This document shows, piece by piece, positions 34,038 through 42,764 of a stretch of DNA of 60,496 nt. Position 1 is the stretch's first letter. The number at the start of each line of letters is the position of its first letter. The stretch comes from Caulobacter sp. 602-2 (GTDB lineage: Bacteria > Pseudomonadota > Alphaproteobacteria > Caulobacterales > Caulobacteraceae), in assembly GCF_011043625.1 (NCBI RefSeq), contig NZ_JAAKGT010000019.1, positions 1 through 60,496 of the forward strand, in the 5' to 3' direction. Position numbers and translations under genes: made by a program. The notes under the pieces are model-generated. The model saw only the letters and a program-made list of their open reading frames with translations, had not been told where the DNA came from and did not search any database.

Positions 34038-35257
34038 CTTCTGACGTTTCCAGCACCATCGACGTCGCCGTGGTCGGCGGCGGGCCCGCGGGGCTGATCG
34101 CCGCCCAGCGTCTGGCGCAGGCCGGTCGCTCGGTCGTGGTGTTCGAGAAGCTGCCGACTTTCGGCCGCAAGTTCCTGATGGCCGGCCGCGGCGGCCTGAA
34201 CCTGACCCACTCGGAAGACTTCGAACGCTTCGCCGGCCGCTACGGCGATCGCGAGGCGACGCTGCGGCCGATGCTGGAGGCCTTCACGCCGGCCGACCTT
34301 ATCGCCTGGGCCGAGGCCCTGGGGCAGGAGACCTTCGTCGGCGCCAGCGGGCGGGTGTTTCCCAAGGTCATGAAGGCCTCGCCGCTGTTGCGCGCCTGGC
34401 TGGCGCGGCTGGAGGCGCTGGGTGTGAGCTTGCGCACGCGCTCGGCCTTTGCGGGCTGGGACGACGACGGCGCGCTGCTGATCGACGGCCCGGGCGGCCG
34501 CGAGACCTGGCGGCCGCGCGCGACGATCCTGGCCATGGGCGGCGCCAGCTGGCCCAAGCTCGGCTCCGACGCGGCCTGGACGGGCCTGCTGGAAGGGCAG
34601 GGCGCGGGCGTCGCGCCGTTCCAGGCGGCCAACTGCGGCTTCGAGGTTTCGTGGAGCGAGATCTTCCGCGACCGCTTCGCCGGCGAGCCGCTGAAGAACG
34701 TCCGCCTGACCTGCGACGGCCGCCAGGCCCGCGGCGACGCCATGGTCGCCGGCTACGGGCTCGAAGGCGGGGCGGTCTACGCCCTGGGGGCGGCGCCGCG
34801 CGCGGCGATCGCCCGCGACGGCGCGGCCGTGCTGACCATCGACCTGCGGCCCGACCTCCCGGCCGAGACCCTGGAGCGGCGCTTGTCGGGCGCGCGCGGC
34901 GGCCAGTCGCTGGCCAACCACCTGCGCAAGGCGCTGAAGCTGTCGCCGGTCGAGGTGAACCTGCTGCGCGAAGCCCACGGCCTGGACCTGCCGAGCCAGC
35001 CGGCGGCGCTGGCCGCCGCCATCAAGGCCGCGCCGATCCGGCTGACCGCCGCCCGTCCGCTGGACCGGGCGATCTCTGCGGCCGGCGGTGTGGTCTTCGA
35101 CAGCCTGGACGGCCTGGCCCTGAAAGCGCGGCCCGACGTCTTCCTGGCCGGCGAGATGCTGGACTGGGAGGCGCCCACCGGCGGCTATCTGCTGCAGGCC
35201 TGTTTCGCGACGGGGGTGGCGGCGGCGAAGGCGGCGACCTTGGTCGCCGTGCGTTGA
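34034..35257 (+). CDS. HI0933/BaiN-like FAD-dependent oxidoreductase (TIGR03862 type)
   Basis: A 407-residue flavoprotein beginning at a GTG that overlaps the vapC stop. The Rossmann motif is VAVVGGGPAGLIAAQRLAQAG, followed by FGRKFLMAGRGGLNLTHSE, typical of the HI0933 family. ATILAMGGASWPKLGSDAAW is the second FAD segment. The C-terminus (DVFLAGEMLDWEAPTGGYLLQACFATG) closes the FAD site. The substrate is unknown. Coupling to a toxin-antitoxin pair is unusual and may only reflect insertion of vapBC upstream. Confidence 0.85.
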   Translation: MTSDVSSTIDVAVVGGGPAGLIAAQRLAQAGRSVVVFEKLPTFGRKFLMAGRGGLNLTHSEDFERFAGRYGDREATLRPMLEAFTPADLIAWAEALGQETFVGASGRVFPKVMKASPLLRAWLARLEALGVSLRTRSAFAGWDDDGALLIDGPGGRETWRPRATILAMGGASWPKLGSDAAWTGLLEGQGAGVAPFQAANCGFEVSWSEIFRDRFAGEPLKNVRLTCDGRQARGDAMVAGYGLEGGAVYALGAAPRAAIARDGAAVLTIDLRPDLPAETLERRLSGARGGQSLANHLRKALKLSPVEVNLLREAHGLDLPSQPAALAAAIKAAPIRLTAARPLDRAISAAGGVVFDSLDGLALKARPDVFLAGEMLDWEAPTGGYLLQACFATGVAAAKAATLVAVR

Positions 35258-35263
35258 CCGCTG

Positions 35264-35299
35264 GGTCCCGGGTCTGCGGCGCGCCTCCGCCGGGATGAC
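35264..35299. repeat. Partial copy of the GTCATCCCGG-type element
   Basis: GGGTCCCGGGTCTGCGGCG followed by CCGCCGGGATGACGAG resembles the right end of the 140-bp element at 13261-13400. It lies between convergent genes. Confidence 0.5.
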
Positions 35300-35314
35300 G
35301 AGCTAAAGGGAGCT

Positions 35315-35692
35315 TCAAAAACTCCCCACGTGATGGATGTTGCCGTCCGGGTCCTTGAACCACACGAGCTTCATGTCGCCGGCATGGTGCACCCCGTCTT
35401 CCACCTCGATCCCCGGCATGTCGTAGGTCTCGAAGGCCACGCCCTTGTCCCGCAGGGCGGCGACGACGGCGTCGAAGCGCCCGCCGACGGGCCAGGTGAC
35501 GGCTGTGCCCTGGTTGGTTCCTGCGAACGCGGACTCGTAGACGGTCAGGCTCACGCCGCCAGCGCGATAGGCCTGGACGCCCATCTCGGAATCGCCCGCG
35601 GGCGGAAGGCCCAGAACGTCCTCGTAGAAGCGCCTGGCTCGCGCCAGATCCTTGACGGGCAGAGTGGGGGAGGCGTCGAACTGGCCAAGCAT
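35315..35692 (-). CDS. VOC family (glyoxalase-like) protein
   Basis: A 125-residue small protein with the vicinal oxygen chelate fold: LPVKDLARARRFYEDVLGL at the start, a middle strand with GVSLTVYES, and the ending MKLVWFKDPDGNIHHVGSF. Such proteins act as dimeric metal enzymes or resistance proteins; the substrate is unknown. The gene converges on the flavoprotein and is divergent from rplJ. Confidence 0.85.
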   Translation of the reverse strand: MLGQFDASPTLPVKDLARARRFYEDVLGLPPAGDSEMGVQAYRAGGVSLTVYESAFAGTNQGTAVTWPVGGRFDAVVAALRDKGVAFETYDMPGIEVEDGVHHAGDMKLVWFKDPDGNIHHVGSF

Positions 35693-35758
35693 CGGAAGGC
35701 TCCTTCTCGGGGTTCACCGCCTTGAAGACGTTCGAGCGCGCCGCGTTCCGACACCCGG

Positions 35759-35787
35759 TTGCGTTCCCTGAACAAATCCTCTATACG
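35759..35787 (+). promoter_or_regulatory. Housekeeping promoter of rplJ-rplL
   Basis: TTGCGT (35759-35764) and TATACG (35782-35787) are separated by exactly 17 bp. Transcription from here gives a leader of about 275 nt. Confidence 0.65.
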
Positions 35788-36068
35788 GCCCGCCTCTCCG
35801 CTGGACTCCGGTTTGGCGGCGAACCTGTTTGAGAACTACGGGGCGTGGGGTCACCAACGCCATAATCGAGGAAGGGCCCTTCCTCGCCGTCGGGAGACAG
35901 GGATAGAGACGCCAAGACCTCCTCTCTCGCGGCTTTGCCCGAGTCAGGTGCGCGGCCGACTTTCCTTGGAACAGGCTGATGCAACTCGCGCGCGGGAGCA
36001 ATTCCGCATGGGACGAGCATCTGGCTGCCGGAATGGTCCGGCCGCCTGCAACTGAGTAGGAGACCGCA
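35788..36068 (+). other. rplJ 5' leader, probable L10(L12)4 autoregulatory region
   Basis: About 280 nt separate the promoter from the rplJ start with no gene. The region contains complementary blocks (for example GGAAGGGCCCTTCC near 35870-35884), able to fold into several stems. In other bacteria the L10-L12 complex binds such a leader to repress translation. The assignment rests on position and known biology, not on a recognised motif. Confidence 0.45.
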
Positions 36069-36587
36069 ATGGACCGCGCTCAAAAGCAGGAATCGATCGA
36101 GTCGCTGAAAAGCGTCTTCGCCGATGCCGGCGCTGTCGTCGTGACCCACTACATGGGTCTGACCGTTGCGGAAATGACCGACCTTCGTCTTCGCCTCCGC
36201 AAGGAAGGCGCCGCGATCAAGGTTGTGAAGAACACCCTGGCCCTCAAGGCTCTGGACGGCAAGCTCGGTGAAAAGGGCGACACGCTCTTCACCGGTCCGG
36301 TCGCCATCGCCTTTGGCCCGGACGCCGTCTCGGCCGCGAAGATCGCGGTGCAGTTCGCCAAAGAAAACGACAAGCTCAAGATTGTCGGTGGCGTTCTGGA
36401 CCAGACCAACGTGCTCGACGAAGCCGGCGTGCGCGCTCTGGCGACCCTGCCGTCGCTGGACGAACTGCGTGGCAAGCTCATCGGCCTCATCCAGGCTCCG
36501 GCGACCAAGATCGCTGGCGTCCTGCAGGCCCCGGCTGGCCAGCTGGCTCGCGTCTTCAACGCCTACGCGACCAAAGACGCCGCGTAA
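36069..36587 (+). CDS. rplJ: 50S ribosomal protein L10
   Basis: A 172-residue stalk base protein. The N-terminal rRNA-binding domain has KQESIESLKSVFADAGAVVV and TDLRLRLRKEGAAIKVVKNT; the C-terminal helix that carries L12 dimers ends ARVFNAYATKDAA. TAGGAGA precedes the ATG. It is followed by rplL after 46 bp. Confidence 0.97.
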   Translation: MDRAQKQESIESLKSVFADAGAVVVTHYMGLTVAEMTDLRLRLRKEGAAIKVVKNTLALKALDGKLGEKGDTLFTGPVAIAFGPDAVSAAKIAVQFAKENDKLKIVGGVLDQTNVLDEAGVRALATLPSLDELRGKLIGLIQAPATKIAGVLQAPAGQLARVFNAYATKDAA

Positions 36588-36633
36588 CGGTCATCCCCGC
36601 AAATCTATCCCAATCTCTCTAAGGAACTGACAC

Positions 36634-37014
36634 ATGTCGAAGCTCGAAAAGCTGGTCGAAGAACTGTCCACCCTGTCGGTGCTGGAAGCCGCTGAACTCT
36701 CGAAGCTGCTGGAAGAAAAGTGGGGCGTCTCGGCCGCCGCTCCGGTCGCCGTGGCCGCCGTCGGTGGCGCCGCTGCTCCGGCTGAAGCCGCTGAAGAGCA
36801 AACCGAGTTCACCGTTGTCCTGGTCGACGGCGGCGACAAGAAGATCAACGTGATCAAGGAAGTCCGCGGCGTCCGTCCGGACCTCGGCCTGAAGGAAGCC
36901 AAGGACCTGGTCGAAGGCGCTCCGCAGAACGTCGTCGAAAACGTTTCGAAGCAGCAGGCCGACGAAGTCGCCAAGAAGCTGACCGAAGCCGGCGCCAAGG
37001 TCCAAGTGAAGTAA
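36634..37014 (+). CDS. rplL: 50S ribosomal protein L7/L12
   Basis: A 126-residue stalk protein: N-terminal dimerisation helices (KLEKLVEELSTLSVLEAAEL), an Ala-rich hinge (AAAPVAVAAVGGAAAPAEAA) and the factor-binding C-terminal domain (VVLVDGGDKKINVIKEVRG, GLKEAKDLVEGAP). It recruits elongation factors to the ribosome. TAAGGA lies upstream of the ATG, and a strong terminator follows. Confidence 0.97.
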   Translation: MSKLEKLVEELSTLSVLEAAELSKLLEEKWGVSAAAPVAVAAVGGAAAPAEAAEEQTEFTVVLVDGGDKKINVIKEVRGVRPDLGLKEAKDLVEGAPQNVVENVSKQQADEVAKKLTEAGAKVQVK

Positions 37015-37063
37015 TCCGGTTCCGCGTCGTCTGACGCGGATCTGGTCTTCATGACCTTACGAG

Positions 37064-37100
37064 ACGGGCCCGGAGGGAAACCTCCGGGCCCGTTTTCTTT
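37064..37100 (+). terminator. Rho-independent terminator of rplJ-rplL
   Basis: A 13-bp stem ACGGGCCCGGAGG / CCTCCGGGCCCGT with a GAAA loop and a TTTTCTTT tail. A smaller hairpin (TCCGCGTC / GACGCGGA, 37021-37040) precedes it. Confidence 0.93.
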
Positions 37101-37101
37101 G

Positions 37102-37233
37102 GAACCTCCCCCAGAGGGGGAGGCGGCCGAAGGCCGGTGGGGGGAAGCTTTCAGCTTCCGGGGCGTCGGCCAATCTCGAAGTTACGCCCCCCCACCGATC
37201 GCTGCGCGATCGCCTCCCCCAGAGGGGGAGGTT
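37102..37233. repeat. Two palindromic repeats in opposite orientation
   Basis: A direct copy at 37102-37146 (CCTCCCCCAGAGGGGGAGG with GGCCGAAGGCCGG arm) and an inverted copy at 37186-37233 (CCCCCCACCGATCGC...GCCTCCCCCAGAGGGGGAGG) flank about 40 bp. They lie between the rplL terminator and the GH31 promoter; no gene is present. Confidence 0.85.
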
Positions 37234-37267
37234 CCTTCCATTCATCCCATAAATCGCACCTTCTGCG

Positions 37268-37324
37268 TTGACGGCGCTGTCAGCCCCCACTACGCCAGCA
37301 TCAGGAAATGATAGCGGTAACTTA
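37268..37324 (+). promoter_or_regulatory. Candidate promoter and LacI-type operator of the GH31 gene
   Basis: TTGACG (37268-37273) and TACGCC (37291-37296) are 17 bp apart. Just downstream, AATGATAGCGGTAACTTA (37307-37324) resembles the TGATAGCGCTATCA-like operators of sugar-responsive LacI regulators, although the two halves match at only about four of seven positions. It would place a repressor between promoter and gene. Both calls are tentative. Confidence 0.35.
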
Positions 37325-37337
37325 GTGGAGGAATCGC

Positions 37338-39689
37338 ATGGCTTGGCTGGGTAGCGGCGCGCGGGCGCGCGTCCTGGGACTGGTTTCGGGCCTGGCGCTC
37401 AGCGCCGGGGCGGGCATGGCGCTCGCCGCGCCGCAGACGACGGTCGACCGCAACGGCGCCTATGTGTCGGTCGAGACCTACGCTCCCAACGTGATCCGCG
37501 TGACCATCAGCCAGGACAAGGACCTGGCCAAGGCCGCCCCAGGCTACGGCGTCAACGGCGTGGCCACCGACAAGGGCTGGCGCCACGACCAGAAGGCCGG
37601 CGCCGACATCTTCACCTCGGCCGAGCTGTCGCTGGAAGTTGTCGCCCAGCCGTGGCCGGGCGCGCCCAGCCTGCAGGAGCGCTACTTCGCCCCGGCCCTG
37701 CCGCCGGTGTCGATCAAGGTGCGCAAGCCCGACGGCACGTCGCTGGTCGACATGAACGGCTGGGAGATGTCGCCCCACGTCGTGAGCGGCGAGAAGACCT
37801 ATCGCGCCGGCGCCAGCTTCTCGACGACCGCCGACGAGCACTTCTACGGCCTTGGCCAAAACCAGGAGTCGGAAGGCGCGCTCGACCTGCGCGGCCGCAC
37901 CATCGACTGCAAGCACGACTACGATGCGCCGCACGGCGAGAGCGTCTGCGTGCCGTTCCTGGTGACTTCCAAGGGATACGGGATCCTGTGGGACAACCCG
38001 TCGGCCACCAAGATCTATCCGGGCGTCAACGGCCGCACCCTGTGGCAGAGCAATGTCGGCGAGCGCGTGTCGTTCTTTGTCATCACCGGCAAGACCACCG
38101 ACGAGATCTACGCCGGCTACCGCGCCCTGACCGGCGTGACGCCGCTGCCGCCCAAGGCCGCCTTCGGCTACATCCAGTCCAAGGCCCGCTACGAGAGCCA
38201 GGCCGAGTTCATGGCCGTGGCCGACGGCTACCAGAAGCGCCAGCTGCCGCTCGACATCATGGTGCTGGACTGGTTCCACTGGACCCGCATGGGCCAGATC
38301 GACATCGATCCGGCGCAGTTCCCCGACCCGGCCGGCATGAACAAGACGCTGCACGATCGCGGCGTTCACACCATCATCAGCGTGTGGCCCCGCTTCGAGC
38401 AGGAAGGCCGCTACTTCAACTACCTGGCCGAGAAGGGCTGGTTCCTGAAGGACGAGAACGGCAATCCGGTCGACGGCCTGCCGTTCCGCAGCGACCGCAC
38501 CGGCGCGCTGATCGACAGCACCAACCCCGAGGCCCGCGACTGGTTCTGGGGCAAGATCCGCGACAACATCATCTCGCAGGGCTTCGACTGGCTGTGGCTG
38601 GACGAGACCGAGCCGGACCTTGTGCCGTCGGGCTTCTTCTTCAAGGCCGGCTCGGGCGACCGCATCCGCAACGCCTTCCCGCTGATGCACGCCCAGCTGG
38701 CGGCCGACGGCTCGCGTCGCGATCGTCCCGACAAGCGCAACCTGATCCTGGCCCGCGCCGCCTACACCGGCGCCCAGCGCAACGGCTCGCTGTTCTGGTC
38801 GTCCGACATCCAGCCGACCTGGGAGGCCCTGCGCCGCCAGGTGCCGTCGGGCCTGAACTTCACCGCTTCGGGCCTCGCGTACTGGGGCAACGACATCGGC
38901 GGCTGGCAGTGGCTGCCGCAGACCACGACGGCGACCAAGGCGCCGCTGCTGGATCCGTCGGACGCCCGCGACGTGGTCGGCCAGAACAACGACTATCCCG
39001 AGCTCTTCACCCGCTGGTTCCAGTACGGCGTGTTCACCCCGACCCTGCGGGTGCACGGCATGCGCAAGGGCAACGAGCTGTGGTCGTTCGGCAAGGAAGC
39101 CGAGGGCGTGCTCTCCAAGTACCTCAAGCTCCGCTACGAGCTGATGCCGTACCTCTATTCCATGGGCAAGACGACCTACGACACCGGCGCGCCCTTCATG
39201 CGCGGCCTGTTCATGGACTTCCCGAACGATCCGAAGGTGGCCGACATCGGCGACCAGTACATGTTCGGCCCGGCCTTCCTGGTGGCACCGGTCACCCAGC
39301 AGGGCCAGACCGAGCGCGACGTCTACCTGCCGGCCGGCGCCGACTGGTACGACTACTGGACCAACCAGAAGTTCACGGGCGGCCAGACGATCCGGGTGAA
39401 GGCGCCGATCGACGTCATCCCGCTGTTCGTGCGCGCCGGTTCGATCGTGCCGATGGGCGCGCCGATCTCCAACACCAGCCAGGTCCAGGCGATCAGCGCG
39501 GTGAAGGTCTATCCGGGCCGCGACGCCGAGTTCTCGCTCTATGACGACGACGGCGTCACCAACGCCTACGAGAAGGGCGTCGGCAAGACGGCCAAGCTGC
39601 GCTGGGACGACAAGGCCGGCAAGCTGACGGCCACGGGCGACAAGGGCCTCGCGGCCCAGGCCCAGGCCGCCGTGCAGGTGGTGAAGTAA
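37338..39689 (+). CDS. Secreted glycoside hydrolase family 31 alpha-glycosidase
   Basis: A 783-residue exported enzyme with a signal peptide ending near residue 30 (MALAA). A DUF4968-like N-terminal beta-sandwich (about 40-240) with FYGLGQNQESEGALDLRG precedes the (beta/alpha)8 barrel. The nucleophile is Asp422 in WLWLDETEPD and the acid/base Asp490 in FWSSDIQPTWEALRRQV, followed by YWGNDIGGW. The C-terminal DUF5110-type domain (SLYDDDGVTNAYEKG) is intact. It resembles alpha-xylosidases and alpha-glucosidases of plant-polymer degraders; the exact substrate (for example xyloglucan oligomers) is inference. GTGGAGG precedes the ATG. Confidence 0.92.
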   Translation: MAWLGSGARARVLGLVSGLALSAGAGMALAAPQTTVDRNGAYVSVETYAPNVIRVTISQDKDLAKAAPGYGVNGVATDKGWRHDQKAGADIFTSAELSLEVVAQPWPGAPSLQERYFAPALPPVSIKVRKPDGTSLVDMNGWEMSPHVVSGEKTYRAGASFSTTADEHFYGLGQNQESEGALDLRGRTIDCKHDYDAPHGESVCVPFLVTSKGYGILWDNPSATKIYPGVNGRTLWQSNVGERVSFFVITGKTTDEIYAGYRALTGVTPLPPKAAFGYIQSKARYESQAEFMAVADGYQKRQLPLDIMVLDWFHWTRMGQIDIDPAQFPDPAGMNKTLHDRGVHTIISVWPRFEQEGRYFNYLAEKGWFLKDENGNPVDGLPFRSDRTGALIDSTNPEARDWFWGKIRDNIISQGFDWLWLDETEPDLVPSGFFFKAGSGDRIRNAFPLMHAQLAADGSRRDRPDKRNLILARAAYTGAQRNGSLFWSSDIQPTWEALRRQVPSGLNFTASGLAYWGNDIGGWQWLPQTTTATKAPLLDPSDARDVVGQNNDYPELFTRWFQYGVFTPTLRVHGMRKGNELWSFGKEAEGVLSKYLKLRYELMPYLYSMGKTTYDTGAPFMRGLFMDFPNDPKVADIGDQYMFGPAFLVAPVTQQGQTERDVYLPAGADWYDYWTNQKFTGGQTIRVKAPIDVIPLFVRAGSIVPMGAPISNTSQVQAISAVKVYPGRDAEFSLYDDDGVTNAYEKGVGKTAKLRWDDKAGKLTATGDKGLAAQAQAAVQVVK

Positions 39690-39699
39690 GAAGACGAAG

Positions 39700-39731
39700 A
39701 GGGGAGGGCGGAAACGTCCTCCCCTTTTTTT
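39700..39731 (+). terminator. Rho-independent terminator of the GH31 gene
   Basis: AGGGGAGG / CCTCCCCT closes a loop of GCGGAAACGT and is followed by a run of seven T residues. It begins 11 bp after the stop. Confidence 0.9.
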
Positions 39732-39744
39732 CTGGCGGCGACGA

Positions 39745-41046
39745 CTAGCGCGCCACGATCGCCAGGGCGCGGTCCAGCTGGTAGTCGCCGGCCTCGGTGT
39801 CGTAGCCGGGCGGCGGCAGCTCGGGCGGTCCGACGGAGGGGGGAGGCGTGACCGGGCCCGTCGTGGGAGCGTCGAGCGCGCCCTTGATGTTGATCTCGCG
39901 CGGCTGGGGCGCCAGGTCTCGCGCGTCGGCGGCGACCACGACATCCGGTGTGATCCCGCTCTTCTGCAGAGGGCGCCCCGAAGGCAGGTACCAGGCGCCG
40001 GTCGTCAGGCGCAGGGCGCCGTCGCGGGCGCCATTCAGTGGAATGACCGTCTGGATCAGGCCGTTGCCGTAGGTGGGCATGCCGACGACCCTCGCCCGGC
40101 CGCGTTCCTGCAGCACCCCCGCCACGATCTCGGCCCCCGCCACCGTGCGGGCGTTCACCAACACGACCACGGGGTGGCCCGAGAGCAGTTCGTCACGATC
40201 GGCCTTTCGGCGCGTCACGTCGCTGGCCTCGCGTCCGCGCTGGGTCAGCATCGGGCCGCCGGTCAGGAAAAGGTCGGCGATGCGCAGCGCCTGTTCCAGA
40301 AGGCCTCCCGGGCAGTCGCGAAGATCCAGGACCAGTCCCTTCAGGCCGGGCGTCTGGGCCTGCATGGTCTTCACCGCTTCGGCGAGCCGACCCACGGTTC
40401 CTTCATCCAGGCTGTCGATCCGGACATATCCCACGTTTCCGATCCGCCGGGCCGAGATCTCGGCGCCGGCCTGCTTGGCGGCGCGTTCGGCGACCAGATC
40501 GAGCGTCTTGCCATCGCGCCTCACCGTCAGGCGCACCGACGTTCCCGCCGGGCCCCGCATCCGATGTCGCAGCGCGTCCTCTGATTGGCCGGCGGTCGGC
40601 TCTCCGTCGATCGCGACCAGGATGTCGCCGGCGCGCACGCCCGCGGCCCGGCCGCCGCCGGCCGACCTGCCGACAAGCGGTTCAGGCCCCGAAGTCGCCG
40701 CCAGGGGCAGCAGCAGCACGCCCGGGTCGACGGTCGAGGCAAAGGCCTGAAGGCGACGGATCTCGGCCACCGAGAGGTAGCTGGACTGCGGGTCGAGCCT
40801 GCCGAGCAGAGTCTCGTCCGCGGCGCCGTCGACCGCGATCGGAAGCAGATAGTTGTCCTTCACCAACTGGGCGATCTGCGCCAGGGCGGCGGGGCTGGGC
40901 GCCTCGTCTGGCTGCGCCCGCGGCGCCGTTGGCAACAGGGCCAGGGCGCCCGCCACGACGAGCGCCGCCCGCACGCCTCGCCGGGGCGCGATCGCAGCGC
41001 TATGGGTTGTGCCGGGGGCGGAAGCTGTCGCCAGGGTTTTGCTCAT
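39745..41046 (-). CDS. S41 (CtpA-like) peptidase homologue lacking catalytic Ser and Lys
   Basis: A 433-residue exported protein: signal peptide to about residue 45 (ALVVAGALALLPTAPRAQ), a PDZ domain at about 100-190 (AAGVRAGDILVAIDGEP) and a C-terminal-processing-protease core (GLVLDLRDCPGGLLEQALRI). Where active S41 enzymes read NGGSASASEI...FGKG, this protein reads NARTVAGAEI...YGNG: the catalytic Ser is Ala303 and the general-base Lys is Asn328. The alignment between is gap-free, so it is probably a pseudo-protease with a binding or scaffold role. It ends in a Pro-rich tail. It is 8 bp downstream of the TPR-glycosyltransferase gene, forming an operon. Confidence 0.85.
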   Translation of the reverse strand: MSKTLATASAPGTTHSAAIAPRRGVRAALVVAGALALLPTAPRAQPDEAPSPAALAQIAQLVKDNYLLPIAVDGAADETLLGRLDPQSSYLSVAEIRRLQAFASTVDPGVLLLPLAATSGPEPLVGRSAGGGRAAGVRAGDILVAIDGEPTAGQSEDALRHRMRGPAGTSVRLTVRRDGKTLDLVAERAAKQAGAEISARRIGNVGYVRIDSLDEGTVGRLAEAVKTMQAQTPGLKGLVLDLRDCPGGLLEQALRIADLFLTGGPMLTQRGREASDVTRRKADRDELLSGHPVVVLVNARTVAGAEIVAGVLQERGRARVVGMPTYGNGLIQTVIPLNGARDGALRLTTGAWYLPSGRPLQKSGITPDVVVAADARDLAPQPREINIKGALDAPTTGPVTPPPSVGPPELPPPGYDTEAGDYQLDRALAIVAR

Positions 41047-41054
41047 GACTCCTC

Positions 41055-42764
41055 TTAGCCGAGGTCTGGAGCTTGGCCTATGGCCTCCTCGAGCGCCCGC
41101 CCCAGGACTTCCAGCCTCGGCGTCCAGTCGTCTGGTCCTTCCGGCGCGAAGGCCCGGACGCACGCGTACCAGGGCCAGCCGCCGGTTCCCAGCATCGGCC
41201 AGGGCGGGTTGCCGGCGAGGATCCAGGTTTCGACGCCGCACGCGGCGGCGAGGTTACTGGTGGCGGTCATCGGGCCGACCATCAGGTCGAGGGCGCAGGC
41301 CAGGGCGGCGACGCCCTCGAGATCCTGCATCAGGTCCAGACCGGGCGGCGTAAGGATGTCGAGGCCTTGCGCCTTGGCCTGGGCCAGTTCGGCCTCGGGC
41401 TCGCCGTACTGCAGATTGACGAACACCGCGCCGCGCGCGCGCAGCACCGGGGCCCAGGCCTCGAACGGGGCGAAGCGGCGGGCTCGCAGGCCCCCCATCA
41501 GCCGGCTGCGCCACATGACGCCGACCTTGCGGCCGGGAGGCAGGGTCGCCAGCCAGTCATGCCAATGGGCCAGGCGTTCGGGATCGGGCGACAGGAAGGC
41601 CCGGGGGGAAAAGCGCTCGGCGCTGGGCCGCAGCACGGGCAGCAGCGCGCCCATGGGCGCCCAGGCCCCGTGCCGCTCGCCGGCTGGTGGCGCGCTGCGG
41701 ATCGTGCGCCCGGCCAGGGTCGCGCTGGCGTGGGCGACCACGCGTGCGGCCGGAAACCCCCGGGCGAAAAGCGGGACCAGGCGCGGCTCGACGGCCAGGG
41801 TCAGGCGCCCCGAAGGTCCCAGGGCGGCCAGCAGATCGGGGATCATCGACCCGAACATCACCTCGTCGCCCAGGCCCTGCTCGCCGACCAGCAGCAGGTG
41901 CAGGCCGCGCAGGGGCTGGGCGGGCGTCCAGCGCGCTCCGGGGATGTCAAAGGCCAGGGCCTCGCGGCGTTCGGGCGCCAGGCGGGCGGCGTAGTCGTCC
42001 CAGCCGCCAAGGTCGCCCAGGCACAGGCGGGCGGTGGCGCGGGCCAGGCGCACGGCGGCGGCCTGGGGCGGGGTGGGCCCGGCGGCCAGGGCCGCGTCGC
42101 ACGCCGCCTTCGCGGCCGCCGCGTCGCCGACGTCGAGGCGGGCCAGCGCGGCGTTGGCCAGGATCGGCACGTCGCGGGGCGCCAGCCGCAGGGCCTCGTC
42201 GTGGAACACGCAGGCGTCGGCGTCGTCGCCCTTCTGGGCGGCGATCGAGCCGAGCAGGCTCCACAGGTGCGGCGCGTCGGGAGCGCCGGCCATCGCCTCG
42301 CGGACGATCGCCAGGGCCTCGTCGCAGCGGTCGAGGTCGCGCAGCACGGCCGCAAGGTCCTGGGCGTCGGCCAGGTCGCCGGGGCAGGCGGCGCGCACGC
42401 GGGTCAGCAGGTCGGCGGCCAGGGCCGGCTGGCCCATGCGCCGGGCCAGGCGCGCCAGGTCGCGCACGCCGTCGGGATCGGCGGGGGCCAGCAGGTGGGC
42501 CTGCCGCAGGGCGTCGAAGGCCTGGGGCAGGGCGCCAGCCCGCTCGCGCACAAGGCCGATCAGGCGCAGGGCCAGGCTTGCGCCCTCGGGCAGGGTGGCC
42601 GCCGCCAGGCTCTCGGCGCGGGCGAAGTCGCCGTTCGCCAGCGCATCCCCGGCCGCGATCAGGCGCTTGCGGGCCGCGGGGGGCGCCTCGTCGAGCCGCG
42701 CGGCGATGCGGTGCAGCGGCGACAGGGCGCGCGCGGCGGGGCGGGTCTTGAGCGCGGCGGTCAT
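41055..42764 (-). CDS. TPR protein with GT9-like glycosyltransferase C-terminal domain
   Basis: A 569-residue soluble protein. Residues about 20-270 are TPR-like helical repeats (ALPQAFDALRQAHLLAPADPD, DDADACVFHDEALRLAPRDV). The C-terminal half resembles heptosyltransferase/GT9 domains (LLLVGEQGLGDEVMFGSMIP, KVGVMWRSRLMGGLRARR, LDLMVGPMTATSNLAAACG). Such fusions are often linked to flagellin or surface-glycan modification. The start is ATG at 42764. It is followed 8 bp later by the inactive S41 homologue. It diverges from rpoB. Confidence 0.75.
   Translation of the reverse strand: MTAALKTRPAARALSPLHRIAARLDEAPPAARKRLIAAGDALANGDFARAESLAAATLPEGASLALRLIGLVRERAGALPQAFDALRQAHLLAPADPDGVRDLARLARRMGQPALAADLLTRVRAACPGDLADAQDLAAVLRDLDRCDEALAIVREAMAGAPDAPHLWSLLGSIAAQKGDDADACVFHDEALRLAPRDVPILANAALARLDVGDAAAAKAACDAALAAGPTPPQAAAVRLARATARLCLGDLGGWDDYAARLAPERREALAFDIPGARWTPAQPLRGLHLLLVGEQGLGDEVMFGSMIPDLLAALGPSGRLTLAVEPRLVPLFARGFPAARVVAHASATLAGRTIRSAPPAGERHGAWAPMGALLPVLRPSAERFSPRAFLSPDPERLAHWHDWLATLPPGRKVGVMWRSRLMGGLRARRFAPFEAWAPVLRARGAVFVNLQYGEPEAELAQAKAQGLDILTPPGLDLMQDLEGVAALACALDLMVGPMTATSNLAAACGVETWILAGNPPWPMLGTGGWPWYACVRAFAPEGPDDWTPRLEVLGRALEEAIGQAPDLG

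Noticed and set aside
37290..39944. An 884-codon frame antisense to the GH31 gene
   Set aside because: Shadow of a well-supported enzyme gene, crossing its terminator and the start region of two other genes.
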